The notes beneath the pieces are model-generated. The model saw only the letters and a program-made list of their open reading frames with translations. It did not search any database and was not told the origin of the DNA. Below, piece by piece: positions 33,807 to 40,509 of a stretch of 40,509 nucleotides of DNA (positions within the stretch are counted from its first letter, which is position 1; each line of letters starts with the position of its first letter). Source of the DNA: Aequitasia blattaphilus (GTDB lineage Bacteria > Bacillota > Clostridia > Lachnospirales > Lachnospiraceae). The translations under genes were made by a program, and so were the position numbers. Where the stretch lies: positions 1 through 40,509 of the forward strand of contig NZ_JAMXOD010000022.1 in assembly GCF_024721305.1 (NCBI RefSeq), in the 5' to 3' direction.

Positions 33807-35576
33807 ATGAATATTTTTAAAAAGGTGTATTCCTTTGCAGAAAAAGGAACAGCTCTTATGGGAAGGGCAGTGATTCTTCTAACGATTAGCACTTTATTCA
33901 GCATCATACCTTATTATGTGATTTATCAATTTATACATCTAATCATTGAAGGAAAATTAGGAGTGGAACAGATTTTAACCTTAGGAGGAATTGCATTAAT
34001 TAGCTTGCTCCTTAAGAACATAACGAATGAGTTCGGACTTCGGTATTCTCATGAACTTGCGTATACGACATTGATGGGAATGAGAAAGAAGGCAGCCGAA
34101 AAGCTTATGAAGCTTTCCATGGGGAAGATAAATGTTTATGGAAGCGGAGAATTAAAGAAGATATTTGTAGAGAATATTGAGGATATGGAATTGATTCTCG
34201 CTCATGCAATCCCGGAAGGAGTCTCCAATATTATTGGAATGATTACGGGAATTATTTTGCTGTTTTGGGCAGATGTTCGTCTGGCATTACTGTCTTTACT
34301 GGTGCTGCCAATCGGTATTATTTTAGTTGGAATGATGAGCAGAGCAGGTATAAGCAAGCTTTCTAAATATTACCAGAGCTCCAAGGAAATGAATAATCAG
34401 ATTGTTCAGTATATCAGAGGAATGGAAGTCATCAAGATTTTTACAAGAGGAGACACTTCTTTTTCAAAGTACAGAATATCTATTGAAAACTACAAGAATT
34501 TCACTTTAGACTGGTATCGGTCAAGCTGGAAGTATATGGCTATGTATGGTGTAGTATTGCCGGCATCCATTGCATTTGTGCTTCCATTTGGTGTGTTGTT
34601 TTATCTGGGAGGAAGTATTTTACTTCCAAAGCTGGTCTTAAGCTTCATGCTTTGTCTGGCTCTTGGTCCATTCTTTAACCGTGTTGTTATGTTTATCCCG
34701 GCATTTCCAAATCTTACCCAGAAATTTAAGCGTATTGAGGGGCTTTATGAAGAGGAGGAGCTGGTAGAAGGAAAGCAAAATACAGCGGTAAAAAGCGCAG
34801 ATATTGCATTCGAGCATGTTACGTTTGCATATCAATCGGCAGATGTGCTAAGAGATGTTTCTTTCCAGACAAGAAGTGGGAGCTTGATTGCCTTTGTAGG
34901 AGAATCAGGAGCAGGTAAGTCAACGATTGCGAAACTAATCACCCGGTTTTGGGATGTGGATAAGGGAAGAATCACACTGGGAGGAAGAGACATTAGAGAA
35001 TTCAGCATGGAGGCTTTAATGGAACAAATTAGCTACGTTTCCCAAGACAATTTTCTGTTTAATACGACGATTATGGAAAATATTCGTATTGGAAATCCCA
35101 AAGCCACAGATGATGAGGTAATTGAAATGGCAAAAAGAGCTAAGTGCCACGACTTTATTATGGGACTTCCCAAGGGATATGAGACAGAAGTAGGGGACAG
35201 TGGTGATCGTCTAAGTGGAGGACAAAGGCAAAGAATCACTATTGCAAGAGGAATCTTAAAGAATTCTCCAATCGTAATCCTTGATGAAGCAACGTCTTGC
35301 ACTGACGCAGAAAATGAAGACTTAATTCAAGAGGCATTAAATCAGCTATTGATTGGAAAAACGGTGCTTGTCATTGCCCACAGACTATCTACGATTACAA
35401 AGGCAGATGAAATTTTCGTATTAGACAAAGGCGAGATTACAGAGCATGGAACCCATGAAGAGCTGATTAAAAAATCAGGCAGTTATAAGAAAATGTGGAA
35501 TACGTATCAAAATGCCAGCGGCTTTGAATATACCAGTAAAGAAGGGGAGGAAAAGGATGTTAAGATTTGTGGTTAG
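33807..35576 (+). CDS. Half-ABC transporter 1 (TMD-NBD fusion, IrtA/YbtP-like)
   Basis: A 589-residue fusion with a six-helix exporter-type membrane domain (1-320) and an ATPase domain: Walker A GESGAGKSTIAKL, Q-loop YVSQDNFLFNTT, signature LSGGQRQRITIARG, Walker B IVILDEATSCTDAEN. It forms a heterodimer with the next gene. The frame is open to a TTG at 33771, with GTG at 33774, but the AAAGGA serving those starts is part of a small AAGGA-TTTA-TCCTT hairpin. I prefer ATG 33807 (MNIFKKVYSF), 14 bases after a second AAAGGA. Pairs of this kind next to AraC and ECF genes may import iron chelates. Confidence 0.88.
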   Translation: MNIFKKVYSFAEKGTALMGRAVILLTISTLFSIIPYYVIYQFIHLIIEGKLGVEQILTLGGIALISLLLKNITNEFGLRYSHELAYTTLMGMRKKAAEKLMKLSMGKINVYGSGELKKIFVENIEDMELILAHAIPEGVSNIIGMITGIILLFWADVRLALLSLLVLPIGIILVGMMSRAGISKLSKYYQSSKEMNNQIVQYIRGMEVIKIFTRGDTSFSKYRISIENYKNFTLDWYRSSWKYMAMYGVVLPASIAFVLPFGVLFYLGGSILLPKLVLSFMLCLALGPFFNRVVMFIPAFPNLTQKFKRIEGLYEEEELVEGKQNTAVKSADIAFEHVTFAYQSADVLRDVSFQTRSGSLIAFVGESGAGKSTIAKLITRFWDVDKGRITLGGRDIREFSMEALMEQISYVSQDNFLFNTTIMENIRIGNPKATDDEVIEMAKRAKCHDFIMGLPKGYETEVGDSGDRLSGGQRQRITIARGILKNSPIVILDEATSCTDAENEDLIQEALNQLLIGKTVLVIAHRLSTITKADEIFVLDKGEITEHGTHEELIKKSGSYKKMWNTYQNASGFEYTSKEGEEKDVKICG

Positions 35577-37260
35577 AATGGTAAAATTTTCGGGGAAATA
35601 TAAAAGGATGCTGCTCCTTTCTTTCCTTCTTAGTTTCTTGGAGGGTATCTTGCAAAGTGTACCAATCCTTTGCATCTGGCAGGCGATTGATGGCGTTTTG
35701 AATCAGACGATGAATCCGGATAAAGTCAAGATGATAAGTTTTGTTCTCGTGGGCTCGTTGTTGGTCCGAATGGTGCTAAGATACTGGTTTAATGCACTGG
35801 AAAGTGGTGCTGGCTTTGAGATTTGTGAAAGAGAAAGACTCTCTCTGGGAGAAAAGCTGAGACATTTTCCTATGGGATTTTTTACCGAAGGGAATCTTGG
35901 GAATGTGACATCTGCCCTATCGATAGACTTACCCTTCATTGAAGAACATGGAATGGATGCCCTTGATAAAGTAATTAATGGATACGTTACTTCTTTTATC
36001 GGAACCTGTATGCTATTTTATGTGGATGTACGAATAGGGCTCGTAACGCTTTGCACTTTTCTAGTGGCAATATTCTTACTCAGATGGATTGACAAGATTT
36101 CGAAGGAACAGTCAAAGACCCGTCAATACCAACAATCAAAGCTTGTGGGAGCGGTACTGGAGTATGTGCAGGGAATCGGTGTGATTAAAGCCTTTCACAT
36201 GGGCGAAGAAAAGGCTCAGAATGTAACAGAGGCTATTGAAAGCACGAAAGAGCATTCCATTGGATATGAAGAGGCACTAACCATTCCTTACTTTATTTAC
36301 AAAGGCTGGTTTAGTGTTGGGATTGCACTGACAATTACTTTGTCTGCGTATCTGATTTCAACAGGTCAGTTAAATACCTCGATGGGAATCGCAGTTTTCA
36401 TCTTTATTTTCAGTCTTTATACTCCAGGGATTGCTTTTGCATCACTGAGTGCACAGGTGCGTGTAATGGAGGCGGGGCTGAACCGCTATGAGAATGTAAG
36501 TAAGGTTGAGGAAATGCAGGAAGGACGTGTAAAAGAAGTCCGGAATAAAAGAGAAATAGAATTCAAAGATGTAAACTTCTTGATTGAGGAAGGAAGTACG
36601 ACAGCTTTGGTCGGTTCCTCAGGAGGTGGAAAGACCACAATTGCGAATCTGATTGTCCGCTTCTGGGACGTTCAGAAGGGTGAGGTAAAGTTTGGTGGAA
36701 CCAATATTAAGGATTTGAAAACAGATACATTGTTATCTCAATTTAGTATGGTGTTTCAAAATGTTTATCTTTTTTCGGACACCATAGAAAATAATATTAA
36801 GTTTGGAAACCCAAAGGCATCGAAGGTTCAGATAAGAGAGGCTGCAAAAAAAGCGAGATGCCACGAGTTTATTATGGAACTAGAGAATGGATATGATACA
36901 GTAGTCGGGGAAGGTGGTTCTACACTTTCGGGAGGAGAAAAGCAAAGGATATCGATTGCAAGAGCGATGCTAAAGGATGCTCCGATTATTATTTTAGATG
37001 AGGCAACCGCCAGTGTGGATCCGGACAATGAATATGATATTCAGATGGCATTGGATGAACTAATCAAAAACAAAACCCTCATAATGATTGCTCATCGTTT
37101 ATCCACCATCAAAAATGCAGATCAAATTCTTGTAGTGGAAGAGAAGCGTATTATTGAGAGAGGAACGCATGAGGAATTATTGAAGCGTGAGGGCAGATAC
37201 AAGGTACTGTGGGACAAGAGAATGAAAGCTTCCAGCTGGGAAATTGCACAACAAGTGTAA
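35557..37260 (+). CDS. Half-ABC transporter 2 (TMD-NBD fusion, IrtB/YbtQ-like)
   Basis: A 567-residue partner of the preceding gene. The membrane domain covers residues 1-320. The ATPase has Walker A GSSGGGKTTIANL, Q-loop MVFQNVYLFSDTI, signature LSGGEKQRISIARAM, Walker B IIILDEATASVDPDNE and the switch histidine in IAHRLSTI. All sites look active in both half-transporters. The ATG at 35557 is six bases after GGGGAGG and lies inside the end of the first gene (20-base overlap), showing coupled translation. A promoter for the next small gene starts inside its last codons. Confidence 0.92.
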   Translation: MLRFVVRMVKFSGKYKRMLLLSFLLSFLEGILQSVPILCIWQAIDGVLNQTMNPDKVKMISFVLVGSLLVRMVLRYWFNALESGAGFEICERERLSLGEKLRHFPMGFFTEGNLGNVTSALSIDLPFIEEHGMDALDKVINGYVTSFIGTCMLFYVDVRIGLVTLCTFLVAIFLLRWIDKISKEQSKTRQYQQSKLVGAVLEYVQGIGVIKAFHMGEEKAQNVTEAIESTKEHSIGYEEALTIPYFIYKGWFSVGIALTITLSAYLISTGQLNTSMGIAVFIFIFSLYTPGIAFASLSAQVRVMEAGLNRYENVSKVEEMQEGRVKEVRNKREIEFKDVNFLIEEGSTTALVGSSGGGKTTIANLIVRFWDVQKGEVKFGGTNIKDLKTDTLLSQFSMVFQNVYLFSDTIENNIKFGNPKASKVQIREAAKKARCHEFIMELENGYDTVVGEGGSTLSGGEKQRISIARAMLKDAPIIILDEATASVDPDNEYDIQMALDELIKNKTLIMIAHRLSTIKNADQILVVEEKRIIERGTHEELLKREGRYKVLWDKRMKASSWEIAQQV

Positions 37261-37284
37261 AATGTGCTATAATGATATCATTAT
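37244..37284 (+). promoter_or_regulatory. Promoter with overlapping 16-base palindrome
   Basis: TTGCAC (37244-37249), 18 bases, TATAAT (37268-37273). The -10 runs into the perfect palindrome ATAATGATATCATTAT (37269-37284), so a bound repressor would cover the start site. The sequence resembles a Fur box lacking its central base. The DtxR-type regulator encoded downstream is another candidate ligand-bound repressor. Confidence 0.65.
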
Positions 37285-37304
37285 GGCGCAAGGAGGCTTA
37301 GCAC

Positions 37305-37436
37305 ATGAAAGAAAGAAAATCAAAATCCGTCAGCATTGTTGGGATTGTCAGTATTATGTCTATGGTTTGTGTTGCTGTTGTATGGATTGGTTTAATGGTT
37401 GCACCGCCGTGGGAATCAAAAGCATGTGAAAAATAA
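37305..37436 (+). CDS. 43-residue single-span membrane peptide
   Basis: A small frame starting eight bases after AAGGAGG and ending before a GC-rich hairpin. The product has a basic start (MKERKSKS), a hydrophobic stretch of about 25 residues (SIVGIVSIMSMVCVAVVWIGLMV) and a short polar tail (APPWESKACEK). It has its own promoter and operator-like palindrome. It lies upstream of a DtxR-type gene and an NSS transporter. Some NSS transporters have small membrane subunits (MetS type), but the sequence does not clearly match that family. Function unknown. Confidence 0.65.
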   Translation: MKERKSKSVSIVGIVSIMSMVCVAVVWIGLMVAPPWESKACEK

Positions 37437-37448
37437 GTAGGAATAAGT

Positions 37449-37491
37449 AACGCTCCGCAACCGCCAAAGGCGCGAGAATTTGCGGAGCGTA
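37449..37491 (+). terminator. Long GC-rich hairpin after the small membrane gene
   Basis: ACGCTCCGCAA (37450-37460) pairs perfectly with TTGCGGAGCGT (37480-37490), and CGCC/GGCG adds an inner stem. The following sequence AAATCTATTT is only partly T-rich, so it is either a leaky terminator or an mRNA-stabilising hairpin before the DtxR-type gene. Confidence 0.6.
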
Positions 37492-37531
37492 AATCTATTT
37501 CTGAATACATTATTTGCAAGGAGGTAAAAAT

Positions 37532-37891
37532 TTGAAACTATATACATCAAAAGAAGATTATTTGGAAGCCATTTTTCTTTTAACCAAGAATAACCAGGAA
37601 GTGCGCTCCATTGATCTGGCAAGACATATGGGCTTTTCAAAACCGAGTATTAGTAACGCAGTTGCAGGTTTGAAAGAGGATGGATTTCTGACAGTAAATG
37701 AAGAGGGACATTTGAAACTGACAGTGGAAGGTGAGAAAAAAGGCCGGGAAGTATATGAGAAGCATATCTATTTTAAGGAAATGCTTGTAGGGGCTGGTGT
37801 AGATCCTGAGCTGGCGGAAAAGGAAGCATGTGGCATTGAGCACGTTGTAAGCTATGATACCTTTCAAAAAATTAAGAAAAAATTAGATTAG
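37532..37891 (+). CDS. DtxR/MntR-family metal-dependent regulator
   Basis: A 119-residue regulator. The winged helix is EDYLEAIFLLTKNNQEVRSIDLARHMGFSKPSISNAVAGLKEDGFL. The dimerisation and metal region follows with HLKLTVEGEKKGREVYEKHIYFKEML and EKEACGIEHVVS, which holds the Cys, Glu and His ligands expected of the family. It lacks the SH3-like third domain, like MntR. I use the TTG at 37532, seven bases after AAGGAGG, which gives MKLYTSKEDY; the frame is open 18 bases further upstream across the ribosome site. It precedes the NSS transporter by 12 bases. Confidence 0.9.
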   Translation: MKLYTSKEDYLEAIFLLTKNNQEVRSIDLARHMGFSKPSISNAVAGLKEDGFLTVNEEGHLKLTVEGEKKGREVYEKHIYFKEMLVGAGVDPELAEKEACGIEHVVSYDTFQKIKKKLD

Positions 37892-37903
37892 AAACAGAGG
37901 AAA

Positions 37904-39283
37904 ATGAGAGTGGAAAAGAGAGAAAAATTTTCATCGAGATTAGGATTTGTCCTAATCTCAGCGGGGTGCGCAATAGGACTGGGAAACGTATGGCGATTTC
38001 CTTTTATCGCAGGAAAGTACGGCGGCGGAGCCTTTGTGCTTTTGTATTTGATTTTTTTAGTTATGATGGGACTGCCAATTGTAGCAATGGAATTTTCAGT
38101 CGGAAGGGCCAGCCAAAAGAGTGTGGCAAAATCTTTTGACGAGTTAGAGCCGAAGGGAAGTAAGTGGCATATTTACCGCTATTTTGCTATGGCAGGGAAT
38201 TACTTACTTATGATGTTTTATACGACCATCGGTGGTTGGATGATGGCTTATTTCTTTAAAATGCTGCAAGGTAAATTTGTTGGTGCTACACCAGAAGGGA
38301 TTGAAGCAGTATTTGGAGAGCTGACGTCGAATCGTAATGAGATGCTATTTTGGATGATTTTAATTTCTGTAATTGCACTTATTATCTGTTCAGGAGGGCT
38401 GCAAAAAGGGGTAGAGAAAATCACAACAGCTATGATGGTAAGTCTTCTGGTAATTATGATTATATTGGTGATTCGTGCAGTTACACTAAAGGATGCTGCA
38501 GAAGGATTGAAATTTTATCTGCTGCCGGACTTTGGAAAAATGATGGAAGCGGGAATTAATAATGCTATCTTTGATGCGATGGGACAAGCATTTTTCACTT
38601 TAAGTGTGGGTATTGGCTCCTTGGCAATTTTTGGAAGCTATTTAGGTAAAGAAAGAAGTCTGACAGGAGAAGCAATCAGTGTTACGATTTTAGATACCTT
38701 TGTGGCAATTACAGCAGGGCTTATTATATTTCCAGCGTGTTTTGCTTTTGGTGTGAACCCAGGGCAAGGTCCCGGACTTGTCTTTGTAACACTTCCAAAT
38801 GTTTTCGGTGAGATGCCGGGAGGACGTATTTGGGGGGCATTGTTCTTCCTGTTTATGACCTTTGCAGCACTTTCAACCATTATTGCAGTGTTCCAAAACA
38901 TCATTCAATTTGCCAGAGACTTATGGGGATGGACATTGAAGAAATCAGTATTAGTGAATGGAGTTCTTTTGATTGGATTAAGTATTCCATGCATACTAGG
39001 TATGACAGACTGGGCTGGATTCAGTCTGTTTGGAAAAAGCATTATGGATATTGAGGATTTTATCGTAAGTAACAATTTATTACCCTTGGGATCGCTGGTG
39101 TATCTTATGTTTTGTGTGACTCGATATGGATGGGGCTGGGATTCTTTTACTAAAGAAGTAAATACAGGGAGTGGTATTAAATTCCCGAACAATAAAGGCG
39201 TTCGCATTTATTTAACCTTTATATTGCCACTCATTGTATTGGCGATTTTTGTACAAGGATACTTGGGTATGATTCGGGGATAA
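37904..39283 (+). CDS. Sodium-dependent amino acid transporter, NSS (SNF) family
   Basis: A 459-residue membrane protein with about eleven to twelve hydrophobic segments. The first helix contains AGCAIGLGNVWRFPFIAGKYGGGAF, the sodium- and substrate-binding signature of LeuT-like transporters, and GQAFFTLSVGIGSLAIFGSYL forms the helix 6 region. It starts behind GAGGAAA, 12 bases after the metal regulator, and a small unknown gene follows. Typical substrates are amino acids such as tryptophan, alanine or methionine; this sequence does not decide which. Confidence 0.94.
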   Translation: MRVEKREKFSSRLGFVLISAGCAIGLGNVWRFPFIAGKYGGGAFVLLYLIFLVMMGLPIVAMEFSVGRASQKSVAKSFDELEPKGSKWHIYRYFAMAGNYLLMMFYTTIGGWMMAYFFKMLQGKFVGATPEGIEAVFGELTSNRNEMLFWMILISVIALIICSGGLQKGVEKITTAMMVSLLVIMIILVIRAVTLKDAAEGLKFYLLPDFGKMMEAGINNAIFDAMGQAFFTLSVGIGSLAIFGSYLGKERSLTGEAISVTILDTFVAITAGLIIFPACFAFGVNPGQGPGLVFVTLPNVFGEMPGGRIWGALFFLFMTFAALSTIIAVFQNIIQFARDLWGWTLKKSVLVNGVLLIGLSIPCILGMTDWAGFSLFGKSIMDIEDFIVSNNLLPLGSLVYLMFCVTRYGWGWDSFTKEVNTGSGIKFPNNKGVRIYLTFILPLIVLAIFVQGYLGMIRG

Positions 39284-39308
39284 CTTTTTAAAAGGAGGTT
39301 TTTATAAA

Positions 39309-39602
39309 ATGAAAGTGTATGATACAGTAAAGAAAGAAGAAGTAGAGGTTGGGGAAAAAGATTTAATTGAGCTTATGGCATCAGGAGGAAGGCAGGTTGA
39401 TTTACATTTAATCGGGAAAAAGTCTGATGAAGATGGGTATCTAACATGGGATGTGGAGCATTGGTCCAGCATCGACGGGAAGAGATTTATTCGCACCTTC
39501 ACTCTGGAGGGAAGAGAGCTTGGAGAATCAACAGGACACAATATTTATGATCTCTATAATGAGTTTAAACCATTAGAAGCAAAGAAAGTTGAATTAAGCT
39601 AA
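39309..39602 (+). CDS. Small conserved-looking protein of unknown function
   Basis: A 97-residue soluble, acidic protein without signal peptide or membrane segment (MKVYDTVKKEEVEVGEKDL at the start, HNIYDLYNEFKPLEAKKVEL at the end, with a tryptophan-containing centre LTWDVEHWSSIDG). I do not recognise the family. It has a very good ribosome site (AAAGGAGG, ten bases before the ATG) and lies 25 bases after the NSS transporter gene, so it is real and cotranscribed. It could be an accessory protein of the transporter or an independent housekeeping gene. Confidence 0.75.
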   Translation: MKVYDTVKKEEVEVGEKDLIELMASGGRQVDLHLIGKKSDEDGYLTWDVEHWSSIDGKRFIRTFTLEGRELGESTGHNIYDLYNEFKPLEAKKVELS

Positions 39603-39613
39603 AAAAAATCTTC

Positions 39614-39643
39614 TTACATTTAGAATTGAAAAAGATGTATAAT
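39614..39643 (+). promoter_or_regulatory. Probable promoter of the carD-type gene
   Basis: TTACAT (39614-39619), 18 bases, TATAAT (39638-39643), 43 bases before the start codon. The -35 is weak and the -10 perfect. Confidence 0.5.
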
Positions 39644-39685
39644 TGATTTATGAGCTAGTGGATTGAGTAGAATGTAGGAGGAAAG

Positions 39686-40195
39686 ATGTATAACATAGGT
39701 GAATACATTGTTAGTGGTAACAGTGGAGTTGGTCAAATAGTAGACATAGTAGACAGCACAAAGATTGGTGGGACGGATAAGAAGAAATTGTATTATATCG
39801 TACAGCCTTTAAATGATGGAAAAGGGCTAAACTATGTATTGGTTAACAGTAAACGTATCCCGGTACGAAAAGTAATATCCAAAGACGAGGCAGAGACATT
39901 GGTCAAGGAGATTCCGGGAATTGAAAAGCTTGCCCTTGGAAGTCAGCGCAGCAATGAAGCAAAGTACAAAGAGATATTAAGAAGCGATGACTTTTATCAA
40001 TGGATTCAACTGATTAAAGGACTGAATTTGAAGAATGAAGAGCGTGTAAGTGATGGAAAAAAAGTTGGATCATTAGACGAACGTTACATGAAAATGGCGA
40101 AAACAAAGCTATACAGCGAATTAGCTGTAGCTCTTGAAATTGAGACAGATGAAGTTGAGGACTACATTCGCAGTGTGAATAATATTACGGATTAG
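39686..40195 (+). CDS. CarD/CdnL-family RNA polymerase-binding regulator
   Basis: A 169-residue protein. The N-terminal RNA-polymerase interaction domain (about 1-65) starts YNIGEYIVSGNSGVGQIVDI and continues KLYYIVQPLNDGKGLNYVLVN, the Tudor-like fold shared with TRCF. The C-terminal part is helical (YMKMAKTKLYSELAVALEIETDEVEDYI), matching CdnL proteins. These bind the polymerase beta subunit and adjust promoter melting. It starts behind TAGGAGG and is monocistronic in the window. Confidence 0.9.
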   Translation: MYNIGEYIVSGNSGVGQIVDIVDSTKIGGTDKKKLYYIVQPLNDGKGLNYVLVNSKRIPVRKVISKDEAETLVKEIPGIEKLALGSQRSNEAKYKEILRSDDFYQWIQLIKGLNLKNEERVSDGKKVGSLDERYMKMAKTKLYSELAVALEIETDEVEDYIRSVNNITD

Positions 40196-40395
40196 GTTCG
40201 ATCAAGAAGCAGGATACACAATAGAATAATAATGGCGCCTGCAATGGAAGCAAGTCCCATCCTTTCATTTAATAAAAACATCAAGAATTCTCCTTCCTCT
40301 ATAGGGAGTGAGATGAATTGATTTACTTGCCTGTCGGCAATGAAAAGGTTTTTGACTGAAATCTGATTTTGGAAATATCTTGGCGTAGCTACCAT
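40192..40395 (-). pseudogene. Remnant of an EamA/DMT-family transporter (C-terminal end)
   Basis: The last 35 residues of a 67-codon minus-strand frame read FLMFLLNERMGLASIAGAII and then ILLCILLL. This is the typical end of an EamA-type drug/metabolite transporter, with the FLNER motif before the final helix. The preceding 30 residues are not hydrophobic and do not fit the family, and no upstream helices are present. I read it as a decayed fragment whose other end overlaps the carD stop by four bases. A chance match is possible. Confidence 0.5.
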
Positions 40396-40419
40396 AAACT
40401 ATTACAAAAAATAATATAC

Positions 40420-40453
40420 AAACGACACCAGAACACTTGTTCTGGTGTCGTTT
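40420..40453. terminator. Perfect 15-base stem hairpin
   Basis: AAACGACACCAGAAC (40420-40434) and GTTCTGGTGTCGTTT (40439-40453) are perfect complements around an ACTT loop. On the minus strand a T-rich tract (ATTATTTTTTG) follows after nine bases. It may terminate rightward transcription from carD. Its right arm overlaps the -35 of the next promoter. Confidence 0.7.
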
Positions 40454-40465
40454 GTGTGATATAAT
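40437..40465 (+). promoter_or_regulatory. Promoter at the right edge
   Basis: TTGTTC (40437-40442), 17 bases, TATAAT (40460-40465). The -35 lies inside the right arm of the hairpin at 40420-40453. It would drive a gene that begins at the window edge. Confidence 0.6.
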
Positions 40466-40481
40466 AAACTCAGTAGAAAAG

Positions 40482-40509
40482 ATGAAGGAGTTGGATAATA
40501 ATTCACATT
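40482..40509 (+). CDS. Start of an unidentified gene (partial)
   Basis: An open frame from ATG 40482 gives MKELDNNSH and runs off the right edge. A GAAGGAG at 40485-40491 overlaps its first codons, and a TTG at 40491 is in the same frame, so the true start may be this ATG, this TTG or a codon just beyond the window. Too short to identify. Confidence 0.3.

Noticed and set aside
37269-37284. Palindrome considered as a standard Fur box
   Set aside because: It lacks the central base and the outer GATAAT spacing of the 19-base Fur consensus, so I report it only as an unidentified operator.
37244-37429. 61-codon open frame overlapping the end of half-transporter 2
   Set aside because: It has no ribosome site of its own, is cysteine-rich and out of frame with the 43-codon gene at 37305, which has AAGGAGG and a sensible membrane-peptide product.
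40420-40453. 15-base perfect inverted repeat considered as an IS end or attachment site
   Set aside because: The arms are adjacent with a 4-base loop and there is no transposase or target duplication; a terminator hairpin explains it better.
1-40509. CRISPR arrays, tRNA or rRNA genes, complete insertion sequences
   Set aside because: No regularly spaced repeats, no cloverleaf-like or rRNA-like stretch and no transposase frame were seen on either strand.

Overview
The window looks like the chromosome of a low-GC, anaerobic, butyrate-forming Firmicute, most likely a gut Lachnospiraceae. The grounds are AT-rich coding sequence with strong AGGAGG-type ribosome sites, a thl-crt-hbd cluster following an etfA end, a PPi-type phosphofructokinase, YesM/YesN regulators, NSS and ECF transporters, and a CarD protein. 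No rRNA, tRNA, CRISPR array or complete insertion sequence was seen. The assignment comes from gene content only, with no database search.

Region 1 (1-5600, +) is one tightly packed transcription unit: the etfA end, thiolase, crotonase and 3-hydroxybutyryl-CoA dehydrogenase run directly into an RpiB-family isomerase, a PPi-dependent phosphofructokinase and a class II aldolase, closed by a strong terminator. It joins middle glycolysis and pentose-phosphate steps to butyrate synthesis. Region 2 (5600-16080, +) is a coherent sugar or polyol catabolic locus: a RbsABC-like transporter, a GolD/DthD-like dehydrogenase, a YesM/YesN two-component system with its own second substrate-binding lipoprotein, and DhaK plus DhaL kinase subunits without DhaM. 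A 10-15 base motif recurs upstream of all three sub-operons. My reading is import of a polyol, oxidation to a ketose, phosphorylation by DhaKL and entry into the sugar-phosphate pool served by RpiB, PFP and aldolase. A tetritol such as threitol is the leading but unproven substrate.

Region 3 (16080-18140, +) is a two-gene RloA/RloB (AbiL-like) defence cassette with its own promoter and terminator. Region 4 (18140-20610, -) is a thiamine salvage operon thiD-thiM-thiE under a TPP riboswitch that ends in an intrinsic terminator. Region 5 (20650-21500, -) holds a strongly promoted structured RNA with a terminator hairpin, followed immediately by a gene for a probable PBECR4-type nuclease-fold protein. 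The layout resembles a type III toxin-antitoxin module or an attenuated cis-regulated gene, and it is the most interesting unexplained element here.

Region 6 (21540-28090) contains adenine deaminase, an AIM24 protein, an APC permease, a WYL regulator, a GyrI-like effector-binding protein, and a divergent pirin/HxlR pair with a visible operator. Region 7 (28090-37260) contains a sortase-type surface protein, a DHA3-type MFS exporter, an ECF module (EcfT and a double EcfA) lacking an S component, an AraC regulator, and a pair of half-ABC transporters of the IrtAB/YbtPQ type. Region 8 (37240-40509) contains a 43-residue membrane peptide behind an operator-like palindrome, a DtxR-type regulator, an NSS transporter, a small unknown protein, a CarD protein, a remnant of a DMT transporter and the start of a further transcription unit.
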